The notes beneath the pieces are model-generated. The model was given only the letters and a program-made list of their open reading frames with translations, was not told where the DNA came from and did no database searches. From CAVQBJ01 sp963710725 (GTDB taxonomy: Bacteria; Actinomycetota; Thermoleophilia; Solirubrobacterales; Solirubrobacteraceae), in the NCBI GenBank assembly GCA_963710725.1, contig CAVQBJ010000008.1, forward strand, positions 124,001-188,000: a stretch of 64,000 bases of DNA, written 5' to 3'. This document shows positions 15,081 to 24,085 of this stretch, in pieces. Each line of letters starts with the position of its first letter. Positions within the stretch are counted from its first letter, which is position 1. The translations under genes were made by a program, and so were the position numbers.

Positions 15081-16757
15081 CTAGAGCGTGGTGACGGCGC
15101 CGAGCGAGGCGCTCGTGACCTGGCGCGCGTACTTGCCGAGCACCCCGGTCAGGTCCGGGTTCTCGGGCACCTCGTAGGCGGCGACACGCCGGGCGATCTC
15201 CTCCTCGGAGAGGTCGACGTCGAGTCGGCGGCTGTCGACGTCGAGGGTGACGATGTCGCCTTCCTGCACGGCGGCGATCGGTCCGCCAAGGACGGCCTCG
15301 GGCGCGACGTGCCCGACCATGAACCCGTGGGTGGCGCCTGAGAAGCGTCCATCGGTGATGAGCGCCACCGAGTCGCCGAGGCCGACGCCGACGAGCGCAC
15401 CGGTGACCGCGAGCATCTCGCGCATCCCCGGCCCGCCGGCCGGTCCCTCGTTACGGATCACGATCACGTCGCCGGGGTTGATCGCCCCGCCGAGGACCGC
15501 GGCCATCGCCGCCGCCTCGCCCTCGAACACGCGCGCCGGCCCGGCATGGTGGCGCCGCTCATGTCCGGCGAGCTTGACCACCGAGCCCTCGGGCGCGAGC
15601 GACCCCTTCAGGATGGCGAGGCCGCCGCTCGGTTTCAGCGCCTCGGAGAGCGGGCGCACGACGCGCTGGCCCTCGGTCTCGACCGCCTCGCGCGCGTGCT
15701 CGCCGATCGTCCGGCCGGTGACCGTGGGGACGTTCTCGTGCAGCAGCCCGGCCTCGAGCAGGCGCTTGGCGATCACGCCGACGCCGCCGGCCCGGTACAG
15801 GTCCAGTGCGACGTACCGGCCGCCCGGCTGCAGGTCGCAGAGCAGGGGCGTGCGCTCGCTGATGCGGTCGAAGTCGTCGATCGACAGCTCCACGCCGGCC
15901 TCGTGCGCCAGCGCGAGCAGATGCAGCACGCCGTTGGTCGAACCGCCGCTTGTCGCCACGGCGGCGATCGCGTTCTCCAGGCCCTCGCGGGTGATGATGT
16001 CGCTCGGACGCAGGCCGCGCCTGAGCACGTCGACGACGAGCTCGCCGGCCGCGAAGGCGACATCAGCCCGGGTGGCGTCCTCCGCCGGGACCATGGCCGA
16101 GCCCATCGGGGAGATGCCCATCACCTCGAACGCCGTGGCCATCGTGTTCGCCGTGAATTGCGCGCCGCAGGCCCCCGCGCCGGGCGAGGCCACGGCCTCG
16201 AGCTCGGCGAGCTCCTCGTCGCTCATCGTGCCCGCCGCGTGCTTGCCGACCGCCTCGAAGACATCCTGGATCGTCACGTCGTGGCCCTGGTAGGTGCCGG
16301 GCAGGATCGAGCCGCCGTACAGCATCAGCCCCGGCACGTCGAGGCGGGCGAGTGCCATCACGGTGCCCGGGATCGTCTTATCGCAGCCGCTCAGCGCGAT
16401 AACGGCGTCGAAGAGGTGGCCGCGCGCGACGAGCTCGATCGAGTCGGCGATCACCTCGCGCGACACGAGCGAGGTCTTCATGCCCGACGTGCCCATCGTG
16501 ATGCCGTCGGAGATCGCGATCGTGTTGAGCTCCATCGGCGTGCCGCCGGCGGCACGGATCCCCTCCTTGACCTTCGCGGCCAGCACACGCAGATGGAAGT
16601 TGCACGGCATCGTCTCGATCCACGTCGAGGCGACGCCGATGATCGGTTTGGCCAGGTCCTCATCGGTGTAGCCGATCCCCTTCAGATATGCGCGCGCGGC
16701 GGCACGCTCGGGCCCGTCGGTGAGGGCGCGGCTCTTGTGCTTGAGATCGAAGGTCAT
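15081..16757 (-). CDS. ilvD: Dihydroxy-acid dehydratase
   Basis: The enzyme dehydrates 2,3-dihydroxy-isovalerate and -methylvalerate in valine, leucine and isoleucine synthesis. The 558-residue length and motifs fit: PCNFHLRVLA (first cluster Cys), SGCDKTIPG (second), GACGAQFTANTM (third), SGGSTNGVLHLL, and the C-terminal SALITDGRFSGATHG-like segment. The three Cys residues bind the Fe-S cluster. Start ATG 16757 has no SD; TAGAGT at about 16798-16803 could serve as -10 with a leader of around 35 bases. No other ilv gene is nearby. Confidence 0.95.
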   Translation of the reverse strand: MTFDLKHKSRALTDGPERAAARAYLKGIGYTDEDLAKPIIGVASTWIETMPCNFHLRVLAAKVKEGIRAAGGTPMELNTIAISDGITMGTSGMKTSLVSREVIADSIELVARGHLFDAVIALSGCDKTIPGTVMALARLDVPGLMLYGGSILPGTYQGHDVTIQDVFEAVGKHAAGTMSDEELAELEAVASPGAGACGAQFTANTMATAFEVMGISPMGSAMVPAEDATRADVAFAAGELVVDVLRRGLRPSDIITREGLENAIAAVATSGGSTNGVLHLLALAHEAGVELSIDDFDRISERTPLLCDLQPGGRYVALDLYRAGGVGVIAKRLLEAGLLHENVPTVTGRTIGEHAREAVETEGQRVVRPLSEALKPSGGLAILKGSLAPEGSVVKLAGHERRHHAGPARVFEGEAAAMAAVLGGAINPGDVIVIRNEGPAGGPGMREMLAVTGALVGVGLGDSVALITDGRFSGATHGFMVGHVAPEAVLGGPIAAVQEGDIVTLDVDSRRLDVDLSEEEIARRVAAYEVPENPDLTGVLGKYARQVTSASLGAVTTL

Positions 16758-16855
16758 CGGCGGGTCACGGGGACGAGAGGGGATCGGGGCGGCGACTACT
16801 CTAGCGACGCCTGCCCGATGCCCGGACGGAGCTCGGCCGAGGACTCGGCGCCGCG

Positions 16856-17476
16856 CTAGGAGGCGTTCACGCCGCCGACGCGGCGCTGCTCACGCTGCAG
16901 GCGCTCACGCTCCCAGCGGCTGAGCCGCCAGAGGTCGCGTCGCACCTGATTGGGATCGACCTGACGTCCCGGCAGGTGCATGTTCGCGCTCGCGACGATG
17001 CGCTCCTCGTCGCCGGTGAGCGCCATCCACTTGGCGAGCACGTCGTCGGAGTCGGGCAGGCGCGCGCTGCCGTACGGCCGGGTGTGGTCGGGGAACTCGA
17101 CGCAGTACTCGTTCAGCAGCGTCGAGGTCTGCGGCAGGTACGCGACGATCGGCTTGTGCGGGTAGATCAGGTACGCGTACGGCGCCCCGGACAGCGGTCC
17201 CACCCCGGAGGCGCGAGGACCGTCGCCGTGCTTGCCCCAGACCCGCAGGAAGCCGAGCTCGCGGTACATCGCCCACTCCTCGTCGTTCACGCAGGAGCGC
17301 AGCAGCGAGCGCGCCCGCTGCTCGGCGCGCCGCTCGCGACCGGGGTCGTAGTCGATGCCCTCGACGCGCCGGCGGCGGGCCCGGTAACGAGCGAACGTCT
17401 CCTCCACGCGCGGCATCGCCACCTCCCACAGCAGGGCGACGATCACGATGGCGGTGGCGCTGAGGGCAAGGATCAC
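16856..17476 (-). CDS. Single-span membrane protein of unknown function
   Basis: The 206-residue product has an N-terminal membrane segment (residues 1-18) and a short basic stretch (RYRARRRRVEG) that should keep the rest in the cytoplasm. The soluble part contains the phrase PYAYLIYPHKPIVAYLP and a region of Asp-rich and Arg-rich helices ending RWERERLQREQRR. It reads as a conserved actinobacterial protein, but I do not recognise the family. GTG start at 17476, eight bases after the stop of the upstream 99-codon gene, so the two are probably co-transcribed with thiD. Confidence 0.55.
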   Translation of the reverse strand: MILALSATAIVIVALLWEVAMPRVEETFARYRARRRRVEGIDYDPGRERRAEQRARSLLRSCVNDEEWAMYRELGFLRVWGKHGDGPRASGVGPLSGAPYAYLIYPHKPIVAYLPQTSTLLNEYCVEFPDHTRPYGSARLPDSDDVLAKWMALTGDEERIVASANMHLPGRQVDPNQVRRDLWRLSRWERERLQREQRRVGGVNAS

Positions 17477-17483
17477 GGCGGCC

Positions 17484-17783
17484 TCAGCGTGAGGGTCGCG
17501 GGACGCGAGTCGGGTCGCCCCGCTCGCCGGGCCGGGGCGCGCCGCCGGCGGCGCGGGGGAAGAAGATCACTCGCTCGGCGTCGCGCGGGACGTCCTCGAA
17601 GCGCTTGACGAGCTCGGCCTGGCGGCGTCCGCCGGACTGCACCGTGGGCACGGCCGCCCACATGCCGAGCTCGAGCTGCTCGCGGAACGCCTCGATGAGC
17701 AGTCGCTCCCCTTCGGCCTCCTCGACATCTCCCTCCGCGAGGAGCACCTCACCGTGTCCCGGCTTCAGACGGAGGAGCTTCAT
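17484..17783 (-). CDS. Small unknown protein between thiD and the membrane protein
   Basis: The 99-residue protein begins MKLLRLKPGHGEVLLAEGD, a pair of beta strands, then an amphipathic helix (EGERLLIEAFREQLELGM) and the strand-rich WAAVPTVQSGGRRQ. The last 20 residues are Pro/Arg-rich and likely unfolded. This layout (strand, 'AEGD' turn, long helix, hydrophobic strand) looks folded, but the family is not known to me. ATG 17783, eight bases past the thiD stop; followed after eight bases by the membrane protein gene. Confidence 0.5.
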   Translation of the reverse strand: MKLLRLKPGHGEVLLAEGDVEEAEGERLLIEAFREQLELGMWAAVPTVQSGGRRQAELVKRFEDVPRDAERVIFFPRAAGGAPRPGERGDPTRVPRPSR

Positions 17784-17791
17784 CGCCGTGA

Positions 17792-18649
17792 TTATGGCAA
17801 ATGCCTCAAATCGCCCGCGAGAGCAGCCAAATCGAGAACGTCGACCGGGCCGGCGCCCGCGCCCACATCACGCAGCCCGCGCGAAACTGCGGCACCGCAC
17901 AGGCGCCGAGCGCAGCGCGCGGCATCGAGCGGCGTGTCGCCGAGCGCCAGACGGGCGGCGAGCACCGACGAGTGCGTGCACCCGGATCCGTGCGCGGCCC
18001 CGTCGGGGTACCGCTCGCCCGCCAGCGTCTCCAGGCGCTCGCCGTCGTAGAACACGTCGGTGGCCTCGCGGCGGTGACCGCCGGTGAGCACGACGGTCGC
18101 CGGCCCGAGCGCGTGCACGGCCCGAACGAGATCGGCCGCCTCGCCCTCCCTCTCCGCCGCCCCCTGGGCGTCGCCCGCCGCGACGAGCACGCGCGCCTCG
18201 GGCAGGTTCGGCGTGACGACGGTCGCGCGCGGCAGGACCTCCCCCACGAGCGCCTCGCGGGCGTCGTCGTCGAGCAGCCGCGCGCCGGACTCGGACACCA
18301 TCACCGGGTCGACGACCACGGGGGTCCCGGGCGCCAGCTCGTCGAGCGCCTGCGCGACGGCACGCGCGGTGCCGGCAGTTCCGAGCATGCCGATCTTCAC
18401 CGCGTCGACCCCGATGTCGCTCGCAACGGCCCGCACCTGCGCGAGAATGATCTCGGCGGGAATCACGTGCACCGCGGTCACCCCGACCGTGTTCTGCGCG
18501 GTGATCGCCGTGATCGCCGTCATCCCGTGGACGCCGCAGCGGGCGAACGCCTTCAGGTCGGCCTGCACGCCGGCACCGCCACCGGAGTCAGAGCCGGCGA
18601 TCGACAGCACCCGCGGAGTGTGCCGTGGGACATCGTGCACGTCTGACAC
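17792..18649 (-). CDS. thiD: Hydroxymethylpyrimidine/phosphomethylpyrimidine kinase
   Basis: ThiD phosphorylates HMP and HMP-phosphate to make the pyrimidine half of thiamine. The 285-residue protein has the ribokinase-fold signatures: VLSIAGSDSGGGAGVQADLK at the N-terminus, the DPVMVSESGARLL segment, TPNLPEARVL, and the ATP/anion-hole motif GSGCTHSSVLAA (catalytic Cys/Asp region). Start GTG 18649 is 18 bases after the dprA stop, so it probably belongs to the comM-dprA unit. No TPP riboswitch fits in this gap. No other thi genes are nearby. Confidence 0.95.
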   Translation of the reverse strand: MSDVHDVPRHTPRVLSIAGSDSGGGAGVQADLKAFARCGVHGMTAITAITAQNTVGVTAVHVIPAEIILAQVRAVASDIGVDAVKIGMLGTAGTARAVAQALDELAPGTPVVVDPVMVSESGARLLDDDAREALVGEVLPRATVVTPNLPEARVLVAAGDAQGAAEREGEAADLVRAVHALGPATVVLTGGHRREATDVFYDGERLETLAGERYPDGAAHGSGCTHSSVLAARLALGDTPLDAARCARRLCGAAVSRGLRDVGAGAGPVDVLDLAALAGDLRHLP

Positions 18650-18667
18650 TGGGTCGGGCAGGCTATC

Positions 18668-19789
18668 TCAGTCGCTCGCCCACCTCCCTCCCTCGGGCCC
18701 GCCCGGCACCGCGAGGTAGCGGCCCGAGAGGCCGCGGCGCACCGCGCCGAGCAGCTCGAGCTCGGTCAGTCCGGCCAGCGCCTCCTCGAGGGTGCGTCCG
18801 GGTCGTGCGAGCGCCTCCGGTGTGTCATCCCCGGCGCGGACCTGCGCGAGCAGTAAGACGAGCGCCGGCGGCAGCGGTGATCCTCCGCCCCCGCCCGCTG
18901 CGCCCGCGCCGCGTCGCATCCCGCCGACGCCGTAGAGCAGATCGAGCACATCACGCGCGTCGCGCACGAGGTGCGCGCCGTCGCGGATGAGCGCGTTCGT
19001 GCCGTCGGAACGGCTCGCCGTCACCGGCCCGGGGACCGCGGCCACCTCCCGCCCGAGGTCCGCGGCATAGCCCGCGGTGATGAGCGTGCCCGAGCGCGCA
19101 CGCGCCTCGACCACGACGGTGACCGCGGCGAGCGAGGCGACGATCCGGTTGCGCGCGACGAAGGTCCACCGCCAGGGGCCCGTTCCGGCCGGCAGCTCGG
19201 ACACCAGCGCCGCGCGGGCGGCGAGGCGCGCATGCAACTCCCGCTTGGCCGCCGGGTAGGCGAGATCGACGCCGCCGGGCAGAACCGCGACCGTTGGTCC
19301 ACCCCTGCGCAGCGCCGCGTCATGCACGATCGCGTCGACGCCCATCGCCATCCCGCTGACGACGCAGACCCCGCAGGCGGCGAGCGCGGCGGCGAGGGCG
19401 CGGGCGACCTCGCGCCCGTACTCGCTCGGAGCGCGCGAGCCGACGATCGCCACGCACGGAGCGGCGAGCGCCCGCAACGCGCGATCGGGCGCCCCGCCGA
19501 GGTACAGCACGGCGGGTGGCGCGGCGAGCTCGAGCACGCGGGACGGGTAGGCCGGATGGTGACGGCAGAGGGCCGCGGCCGCCGTATCGACGGCCGGGAG
19601 CGCGGGCACGCCGGGCAGCGCCAGCGCGCGAGCGAGCGCGCCGTCAGGCAGGCCGAGCAGGGTGCTGACGCTCTCGCGGTCGCGCCGCCGGCGGTCGAGC
19701 CGGGGCGCGAGCGCCGCGATCAGCTGCGAGCGCCGGAGACAGGCGCCGCACGCCCGCGGGGACGGTTCGGCTGCGGCCGCGGCGCTCAC
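18668..19789 (-). CDS. dprA: DNA-processing protein DprA
   Basis: DprA binds incoming single-stranded DNA in natural transformation and loads RecA. The 373-residue protein has a short N-terminal CGACLRR piece, a SAM-like region, and the Rossmann core with VAIVGSRAPSEYG, VVSGMAMGVDAIVH, LPGGVDLAYPAA and the GTLITAGYAADLGREV segment, then a C-terminal winged-helix-like DML1 region. The start GTG 19789 overlaps the comM stop (GTGA), so the two are coupled. The much longer open frame upstream is the comM antisense-phase artefact and is not used. Confidence 0.9.
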   Translation of the reverse strand: MSAAAAAEPSPRACGACLRRSQLIAALAPRLDRRRRDRESVSTLLGLPDGALARALALPGVPALPAVDTAAAALCRHHPAYPSRVLELAAPPAVLYLGGAPDRALRALAAPCVAIVGSRAPSEYGREVARALAAALAACGVCVVSGMAMGVDAIVHDAALRRGGPTVAVLPGGVDLAYPAAKRELHARLAARAALVSELPAGTGPWRWTFVARNRIVASLAAVTVVVEARARSGTLITAGYAADLGREVAAVPGPVTASRSDGTNALIRDGAHLVRDARDVLDLLYGVGGMRRGAGAAGGGGGSPLPPALVLLLAQVRAGDDTPEALARPGRTLEEALAGLTELELLGAVRRGLSGRYLAVPGGPEGGRWASD

Positions 19790-21333
19790 CGACGGTAGCC
19801 CTCGCTCGCCAGCTCGGCCGGGACGCCATCCGCGCCGGCCGGGGCGTGTCGCAGGGCCAGCGCCTGGGCGACGTGCTCGGCGCGCACGCGCTCGCTGCCG
19901 GCGAGGTCCGCAACCGTTCGCGCCACCCGCAGCACCCGGCGCTGGGCGCGCGCGCTCATCAGCCCGGCGGACTGCGCCCGGGCGAGAAGCGCGTCCCCGG
20001 CCGTGTCCAGCCGTGTGTGCTCGCGCAGCTGGGCCTCGGTCATGCGTGCGTTCGGCGGGGCCGAGCCTCCGCCGAGTCGCCGCGCCTGTCGCTCGCGTGC
20101 CTCGAGCACCGCCGCCCGCGCGCCATCGGTCGTCGTCGACGCCGCAGGGGCGAGCCCTCCGCCCGTGGGGCGGCGCATCGCCACCATCACGTCGATGCGA
20201 TCGAGTAGTGCGCCGCTCAGGCGCCGGCGATGCCGCGCGAGGTCCGTGTCGGTGCACTCGCAGCGGGAGTCGTCGCCGCCGAGCCCGCACGGGCACGGGT
20301 TGGTCGCCGCCACGAGCATGAAGCGCGTCGGCAGCACGGCCGTGTGCGCAGCCCGCACGATGGCGACGCGTCCGTCCTCCACGGGCTGGCGCAGTGCCTC
20401 GAGGGCCGCGCGTGAGAACTCCGACAACTCATCGAGGAACAGGACGCCGTGGTGGGCGAGAACGGCCTCGCCGGGCATGCGCGGGTTGGCGCCGCCGACG
20501 AGCCCGGCCGCCGTCACCGAGTGGTGCGGGGCCCGAAACGGCCGCGTCCGCGCGACGTGCGCGAGCGGCCGCGCCGACACGAGCGAGTGGATGCGGCTCA
20601 CCTCGATCGCCTCCTCCTCGGAGAGCGGCGGCAACAGCCCGGGCAGCCGCCACGCGAGCATCGTCTTCCCGACGCCCGGCGGCCCGCTGAGCAGGAGGTT
20701 GTGCGCGCCCGCCGCCGCAACCACGCTCGCCCGCACCGCGGCGTCCTGGCCGCGGACGTCGCCGATGTCGAGCGGCGGCGGCGGTTGTCCGGCCGGCCGG
20801 GGCCGCCGGCGCGGCGCCGGGTCGGCGCCGGCGAGCACCCGCGCCGCGCCGGCGAGATCCGCGACCCCGGCGACCACCAGATCGCCGACGAGCGCCGCCT
20901 CGTCGGCCCGGCGCTCGGCGACCACGAGCCCCTCGAGCCCGGCGCGTCGCGATGCCTCCGCGACTGCGAGCGTTCCATCACAGGGTCGCAGCGCGCCCCC
21001 CAGCGACAGCTCGGCGTAGAGCGCGAAGCGTCGCAGGCGGGCACCGTCGAGTTGCCCACTGGCGGCGAGCACGCCGCAGGCGAGGGCGAGGTCGAAGCCG
21101 GGCCCCACCTTGGGGAGGTTGGCCGGCGCAAGGTTCGCGGTGAGGCGCTGCCCGGGAAACTGGAAGCCGGAGTTGCGGATCGCCGCCTGGACTCGCTCGC
21201 GGGACTCGCGCACGGCGGCGTCACCGAGCCCGACGATCGCGAACGCCGGCAGCCCCGGCCGCATGTCGACCTCGACGGTGACGGCACGGGCCTCCAGTCC
21301 ATCGAGCGCGAAGGTGCGGGCATCGGCAAGCAC
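19786..21333 (-). CDS. comM: ComM/YifB-family AAA ATPase (Mg chelatase-like)
   Basis: A hexameric helicase that in transformable bacteria helps branch migration of incoming DNA. The 515-residue protein has the LonC-like N-terminal domain (1-170), a Walker A GPPGVGKTMLA, Walker B within VLFLDELSEF, the TNPCPCG sensor-type motif with its Cys pair, and the C-terminal helical lid with RAQRRVLRVARTVADL. GTG 21333 is preceded by TGAGGACT. Together with dprA downstream this suggests competence or general recombination functions. No comEC is seen in the window. Confidence 0.9.
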   Translation of the reverse strand: MLADARTFALDGLEARAVTVEVDMRPGLPAFAIVGLGDAAVRESRERVQAAIRNSGFQFPGQRLTANLAPANLPKVGPGFDLALACGVLAASGQLDGARLRRFALYAELSLGGALRPCDGTLAVAEASRRAGLEGLVVAERRADEAALVGDLVVAGVADLAGAARVLAGADPAPRRRPRPAGQPPPPLDIGDVRGQDAAVRASVVAAAGAHNLLLSGPPGVGKTMLAWRLPGLLPPLSEEEAIEVSRIHSLVSARPLAHVARTRPFRAPHHSVTAAGLVGGANPRMPGEAVLAHHGVLFLDELSEFSRAALEALRQPVEDGRVAIVRAAHTAVLPTRFMLVAATNPCPCGLGGDDSRCECTDTDLARHRRRLSGALLDRIDVMVAMRRPTGGGLAPAASTTTDGARAAVLEARERQARRLGGGSAPPNARMTEAQLREHTRLDTAGDALLARAQSAGLMSARAQRRVLRVARTVADLAGSERVRAEHVAQALALRHAPAGADGVPAELASEGYRR

Positions 21334-21497
21334 GAGTCCTCAGCCTGATCGGTCGCGCGTGCCAGGGCTGCCCGCAGCGTCGCGGAGACGCACGAGAGCG
21401 TGTCAAACGCGAACAGCGCACGGTCCGAGCGCACCGCTGTCACAGTGGCGGCACCGTTGAGACCGGCGCGTCGCACTTCGCGGCCTACGGTCTCGCT

Positions 21498-21902
21498 ATG
21501 GCAACCCAGACCGACCCCCGGCGCGCGCTCGGTCGGCGTGGCGAGGACCTCGCCCTCGAGCACCTGCGGGCGCTCGGAGCCACGCTGGTGGCGCGCAATC
21601 ACCGCACGCGCTTCGGCGAGCTCGACCTCATCGTCCGCGACGGTGCCACGCTCGTGTTCGTCGAGGTGAAGACGCGTCGCCTACGAGCCGGCGCCTCGCA
21701 CGGCGGCCCCGGCCCGCCGCCCGATGCGCCGCTGGTCGGGCTGCGTCGCGCTCAGCGCGTGCGCCTGCGTCGGCTGGCCGTCGCCTGGCTGGCCGAGCAG
21801 TCGCGACTGCGCGCTGCCGAGCTGCGCTTCGACGCGATCGGTGTGCTGCTCGACGAGCGCGACCGGCTCGTGCGCCTGGACCATCTCGAGGGCGCGCTGT
21901 GA
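21498..21902 (+). CDS. YraN/UPF0102 family endonuclease-like protein
   Basis: The 134-residue protein has the UPF0102 pattern: RRGEDLALEHLRALG, then the RTRFGELDLIVRDG strand and VFVEVKTRR. The E-x-D and E-V-K spacing is the PD-(D/E)XK nuclease core. Biochemical function is not settled in most species. ATG 21498 is 6 bases after TACGGT (21486-21491), so it may be leaderless. It diverges from comM and converges on rnhB, a neighbour with which it is often found. Confidence 0.9.
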   Translation: MATQTDPRRALGRRGEDLALEHLRALGATLVARNHRTRFGELDLIVRDGATLVFVEVKTRRLRAGASHGGPGPPPDAPLVGLRRAQRVRLRRLAVAWLAEQSRLRAAELRFDAIGVLLDERDRLVRLDHLEGAL

Positions 21903-21960
21903 GCGCGGCGACCGGGCGCGGCCCGCCCGCCGAGGGGCGATCCCGGCGGTGCGCGACGCG

Positions 21961-22656
21961 TCAGCCGCCGGCGAGCGTCAGCTGCTGGTAGGCGAGCGAT
22001 TGGAACGACATGCGATGCAACGGCGAGACGCCCTGTCGCAGGATCGCCGCGCGGTGCTCGGGCGTCGAGTACCCGACGTGCTCGGCGAAGCCCCAGCCGG
22101 GATGGCACTCGTCGGCGCGCTGCATGTAGCGGTCCCGGGTCACCTTTGCGACGATCGATGCCGCGGCGATCGCCGCGCTCGTCGCGTCGCCGTCGACGAT
22201 CGCGCGCTGCTCGAAGCCGAACGCTCCGAGCGCGAAGCCGTCCACGAGACACAGGCAGCCCGGGCGCGCCACGCCCCGGAGCGCGTCGCGCAAGGCGGCG
22301 AGATTCGTGACGTGCAGACCGCGATCGTCGATACCGCGCACGCAGCGCGAGACGACGCGCACACGTGCCGCCGCCCGGAGGACGTGCGGGTAGAGCTCTT
22401 CGCGGGCCTCGGGCGTGTGCTGCTTGGAATCGTTGAGCGCGCTCAGGGCTCGGCGGTCTCGAGCCGAGAGCGAGTCGTAATCGAACAGCACCGCCGCCGC
22501 GACGAGCGGGCCGGCGAGGCATCCGCGTCCCGCCTCATCGGCCCCGGCCACCCATCGCACGCCGAGCCGACGGTCGAAGGCGAACAGTCGGCGCCCGCTG
22601 CGCGCGCGGCGCGCGGCCGCGCGGCCGCGGCCGGCACTTGGTCTGCCGCCCGCCAC
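21961..22656 (-). CDS. rnhB: Ribonuclease HII
   Basis: RNase HII removes single ribonucleotides from DNA and RNA primers. Motifs in order: AGADEAGRGCLAGP (the first Asp-Glu pair), LNDSKQHTP, DGDATSAAIAAASIVAKVTRD, and the C-terminal HVGYSTPEHRAAI. The final metal-site Asp lies in the DECHPGWGF region. The open frame extends to 22776 but overlaps lepB; GTG 22656, 13 bases after the lepB stop, gives 231 residues and a normal RNase HII N-terminus with a short basic lead. Part of the lepB-rnhB unit. Confidence 0.9.
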   Translation of the reverse strand: MAGGRPSAGRGRAAARRARSGRRLFAFDRRLGVRWVAGADEAGRGCLAGPLVAAAVLFDYDSLSARDRRALSALNDSKQHTPEAREELYPHVLRAAARVRVVSRCVRGIDDRGLHVTNLAALRDALRGVARPGCLCLVDGFALGAFGFEQRAIVDGDATSAAIAAASIVAKVTRDRYMQRADECHPGWGFAEHVGYSTPEHRAAILRQGVSPLHRMSFQSLAYQQLTLAGG

Positions 22657-22669
22657 GCGGGCGCCGTCG

Positions 22670-23278
22670 CTAGAGGAGCCCGATGCGGTCGGGGGGCCAG
22701 TAGGTGGCGAAGGCATCGCCGATGATCCACTTGGTTGGGACGGGGCCCCAGAACCGGCTGTCGTCGGACTCGCCACGGTTGTCGCCCATCATGAACCACA
22801 TGCCGGGCGGAATCTTGATCTGCGTCGGTAGGTTGCACGCCGGGGTGGCCGGCGGGCAGGGATTGATGTAGGAGTCCTTCTCGCGCACGCCATTGCGGAT
22901 CACGTGACCGTTGATGATCGAGATCACATCCCCGGGCCCGGCGACGATGCGCTTGATGAAGTTCTCGCTCGATTCGGCGGTCTCGGGCGTGTCGCATGCC
23001 GCCGTCGCCGCGTGCGGCGCCCCGCAGACCTCGATCGGGGCGTCCTTGGGAGGATGGAAGACGGCGATCTCGCCCACGTGCGGTGAGCTGAAGTGCCCGC
23101 CGATGCGATCGACGAGAACGCGCTGACCGATCGTCAGCGTCGGCTCCATCGACGAGCTCGGAATCCGGTACGGCTTGACGATGAACGCCTGAATGCCGAG
23201 CGCCAGCAGGAGCGCAACGACGACGATCCCGAGGAGCTCCACGAGGGAGTTGACGGTGGACTTCTTCTTCGTCTTCAC
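22670..23278 (-). CDS. lepB: Signal peptidase I
   Basis: Cleaves signal peptides of exported proteins on the outer membrane face. N-terminal membrane span (about 12-33), then the catalytic box PYRIPSSSMEPTL (nucleophilic Ser), the general-base Lys in ENFIKRIVAGPGD, and the conserved FMMGDNRGESDDSRFWG box near the C-terminus. Length 202 residues with an insertion of about 20 residues containing two Cys before the Lys box. ATG 23278 overlaps the rplS stop by four bases. Confidence 0.95.
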   Translation of the reverse strand: MKTKKKSTVNSLVELLGIVVVALLLALGIQAFIVKPYRIPSSSMEPTLTIGQRVLVDRIGGHFSSPHVGEIAVFHPPKDAPIEVCGAPHAATAACDTPETAESSENFIKRIVAGPGDVISIINGHVIRNGVREKDSYINPCPPATPACNLPTQIKIPPGMWFMMGDNRGESDDSRFWGPVPTKWIIGDAFATYWPPDRIGLL

Positions 23279-23916
23279 GGCGCCGCGTCGCCGGCGGGTC
23301 CCTCTTCGGGATCATCGCCCGCGCCCGGAGCGTCGGCCTCGGCGGCAGGCGCCGCCGGCTCGTCCGCCGCTTCGGCGTCCGCCTCGGTCGCAGCGTCGTG
23401 CGCGACCTCCTCGGCCGCCTCAGTCTCGGCGACCGTCTCGGGCGCAGCCACGGCCTCCTCGGCCACGGCCGCTTCGGCCTCGACCGCGTCGCCCGGCTCG
23501 CCCTCGGGGGCGGGCGACGCGTCCTCAACTTGCTCGTGCAGCAAACCGGGCTGGACGGCCACCTCGGGACCGACGTAGCGGCGCTCGCGCACGCGAGCGC
23601 GCTTGCCGACCCGATCGCGGAGGTAATAGAGCTTCGCACGGCGCACGTCGCCACGAGCGGCGATCTCGATGCGCTCGATCTTCGGCGAGTGAACCGGGAA
23701 CGTTCGCTCGACGCCGACGCCGAAGGACTGCTTGCGCACGGTGAAGGTCTCGCGGGCCCCGTGGCCCTGGCGCTTGATGACGACGCCCTCGAAGACCTGG
23801 GTGCGGCGTCGCGTGCCCTCGATCACCTGGAAGTGAACCTTGACCCGATCGCCGGCGGCGAAGTCGGGAACGCGGCGCAACTGCGCACGCTCGAGTTGTT
23901 CGATGACGCTGCTCAT
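23275..23916 (-). CDS. rplS: Ribosomal protein L19 with long acidic tail
   Basis: L19 sits at the 30S-50S interface. Residues 1-115 are a normal L19 (MSSVIEQLERAQLRRVPDF, GTRRRTQVFEGVVIKR, then SFGVGVERTFPVHSP and the KLYYLRDRVGKRARVRER end). Residues 116-213 form an unusual Ala/Glu/Asp/Pro extension, probably disordered. The start is ATG 23916, chosen because the L19 family begins there; no SD precedes it, instead a pyrimidine-rich leader. Last gene of the rpsP-KH-rimM-trmD-rplS order, followed by lepB with a four-base overlap. Confidence 0.95.
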   Translation of the reverse strand: MSSVIEQLERAQLRRVPDFAAGDRVKVHFQVIEGTRRRTQVFEGVVIKRQGHGARETFTVRKQSFGVGVERTFPVHSPKIERIEIAARGDVRRAKLYYLRDRVGKRARVRERRYVGPEVAVQPGLLHEQVEDASPAPEGEPGDAVEAEAAVAEEAVAAPETVAETEAAEEVAHDAATEADAEAADEPAAPAAEADAPGAGDDPEEGPAGDAAP

Positions 23917-24085
23917 GCTCGGGAAGGAGAAAGGGCGCGGTCGGAGGCGTCCACAGGGGGACCGCACCACCAGCGCGATGGCTAATGGTAGCGACCCACT
24001 CGCGGCGACGAGGTTGCAACGCCGCCGGCCGGGTGCAAGGGGCCCCTAACCGCACGCCGGCCCGCGTCCCCTCGGGCGCGGCGCC

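Noticed and set aside
18668..20296. Long minus-strand frame that would extend dprA upstream to 20296
   Set aside because: It overlaps comM in the same direction and only the part from 19789 matches DprA. The GTGA overlap decides the start.
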